In this document: positions 5,379 to 5,863 of the stretch, one piece after another
Numbering within the stretch: position 1 is the first letter of the stretch
Layout: each line of letters opens with the position of its first letter
Assembly (NCBI GenBank): GCA_035315065.1
Contig: DATFYM010000012.1
Coordinates: forward strand, 1-5,863
Direction: 5' to 3'
DNA: 5,863 nucleotides
From: DATFYM01 sp035315065
Lineage (GTDB): Bacteria; Acidobacteriota; Terriglobia; UBA7540
The notes under the pieces: generated by a model
What the model saw: the letters and a program-made list of their open reading frames with translations, nothing else
Told to the model about the DNA's origin: nothing
Database searches by the model: none
Program-made: the position numbers and the translations under genes

Positions 5379-5413
5379 GTTGGAGTGTAAGGCTCGAAAC
5401 AGCCGTTTTCGGC
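5379..5413. repeat. Dispersed GTTGGA..GGCTCGAAAC repeat, second copy
   Basis: GTTGGAG-TGTAA-GGCTCGAAAC-AGCC-GTTTTCGGC resembles 4884-4908 (GTTGGAGGCTCGAAACTGTTTTGGC), differing mainly by two short insertions. Both copies lie in non-coding DNA. Function unknown. Confidence 0.4.
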
Positions 5414-5437
5414 CTGCCATCGAGCCCGTGAGGAAGC

Positions 5438-5547
5438 GGCGAGTGACAAGTGGCAAGTGACGAGTTCCTTGGGATGGCGCGCCAGCGTTGGGATGGCGAT
5501 GCTGGCCCCTGGGGACTCGCCACTCGTCACTCGCCACTCGCCACTTC
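5438..5547. repeat. Inverted heptamer array (GCGAGTG / ACTCGCC)
   Basis: The left arm (5438-5466) contains GCGAGTG, ACAAGTG, GCAAGTG and ACGAGTT. The right arm (5515-5547) contains ACTCGCC, ACTCGTC, ACTCGCC, ACTCGCC and ACTTCGA, the reverse-complement pattern. The spacer holds TTGGGATGGCG twice, 20 bases apart (5469-5479 and 5489-5499). The right arm ends 17 bases before the next start codon, so a hairpin would lie in the 5' leader of that gene. Confidence 0.75.
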
Positions 5548-5564
5548 GAGATGAGGAGACTAAC

Positions 5565-5863
5565 ATGAAGACTAGGACTAAGCCTCTCACAGAGAGGGAG
5601 AAAGTAGCACGACAGGAGAATTCCAAGAAATCAACCGGCCCCCGCACCGAGATGGGCAAGGAGCGCGTCCGCGCCAATGCCGTCAAGAGCGGCTATCACG
5701 CCGACAAGATCGCCTACCAGGCCATGATCGCCTTGGGCGAGGACCCGCGAGAGTACGCCGCCACCTACGCCCTCCTGTACGAAGAGATGGCGCCCCAGAA
5801 CGGCGGGCAGGTGCTGGTGGTGGAGGATGTGGCCGTTTTGCGATGGCAACAGAACCGCAACCA
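5565..5863 (+). CDS. STGPRT-motif hypothetical protein, 5' part only
   Basis: The first 99 codons of a gene that runs off the right edge. The start is well supported: GAGGAGA (5553-5559) lies five bases before ATG 5565. The N-terminus is basic and polar, and carries QENSKKSTGPRTEMGKER followed by VRANAVKSGYHADK. This matches the conserved STGPRTxxGKxRxxxNAxKxG signature of a group of uncharacterised proteins common in Acidobacteriota and some other soil bacteria. After residue 50 an acidic and helical stretch begins (YQAMIALGEDPREYAATYALLYEEM, with many alanines), and VVEDVAVLRWQQNRN ends the visible part. There is no signal peptide or membrane segment in what can be seen. I know of no assigned function, and the sequence does not suggest one. 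Confidence 0.8.
   Translation, partial: MKTRTKPLTEREKVARQENSKKSTGPRTEMGKERVRANAVKSGYHADKIAYQAMIALGEDPREYAATYALLYEEMAPQNGGQVLVVEDVAVLRWQQNRN

Overview
The window looks like a chromosomal segment of a high-GC Gram-negative bacterium, most likely an Acidobacteriota (Terriglobia-type) genome. This rests on the mix of gene families (a GH57 glucanotransferase, a Trm112-like protein, a GT9 heptosyltransferase-like enzyme, and a protein with the STGPRT..GK..NA motif). It also rests on the many seven- to nine-base tandem arrays and palindromic elements between genes, a style I associate with that phylum. The assignment is inference; no rRNA or marker gene is present.

Layout, left to right. Bases 1-140 are the 5' end (domain I) of a group IIC intron on the minus strand, cut by the window edge. 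It sits 7 nt past a perfect stem-loop (148-165), the usual kind of target for such introns. A heptamer array then leads straight into a large plus-strand GH57 alpha-glucan enzyme (333-2555). A second heptamer hairpin separates this from a 57-residue Trm112-family protein (2673-2846). An octamer hairpin about 190 bp long then runs into the start codon of a glycosyltransferase family 9 gene (3035-4150). The genes are co-oriented. GH57 points to alpha-glucan (glycogen or maltodextrin) remodelling; Trm112-like plus GT9 is a pairing often seen near lipopolysaccharide core genes.

From 4151 to about 5564 the DNA is mostly non-coding and repeat-rich. It holds a nearly perfect 48-bp inverted repeat (4215-4355), an imperfect 57-bp inverted repeat (5011-5150) sharing modules with the first, several small stem-loops and further tandem arrays. 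The only coding signal I support there is on the minus strand: a 56-residue membrane-anchored zinc-ribbon protein (4473-4643), and upstream of it, overlapping by 7 nt, the C-terminal remnant of another gene that has no start codon (4637-4774). The right edge carries the first 99 codons of a plus-strand STGPRT-motif protein (5565 to beyond the end), preceded by another paired heptamer array.

The most notable feature is the family of tandem arrays with unit lengths of 7, 8 or 9 bp: seven loci, with unrelated unit sequences, four of them built as opposing arms that could fold into hairpins. All four plus-strand genes have one in the 5' flank; in two cases the array ends at the start codon and leaves no Shine-Dalgarno sequence. 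I see no defence, CRISPR or secondary-metabolite system here.
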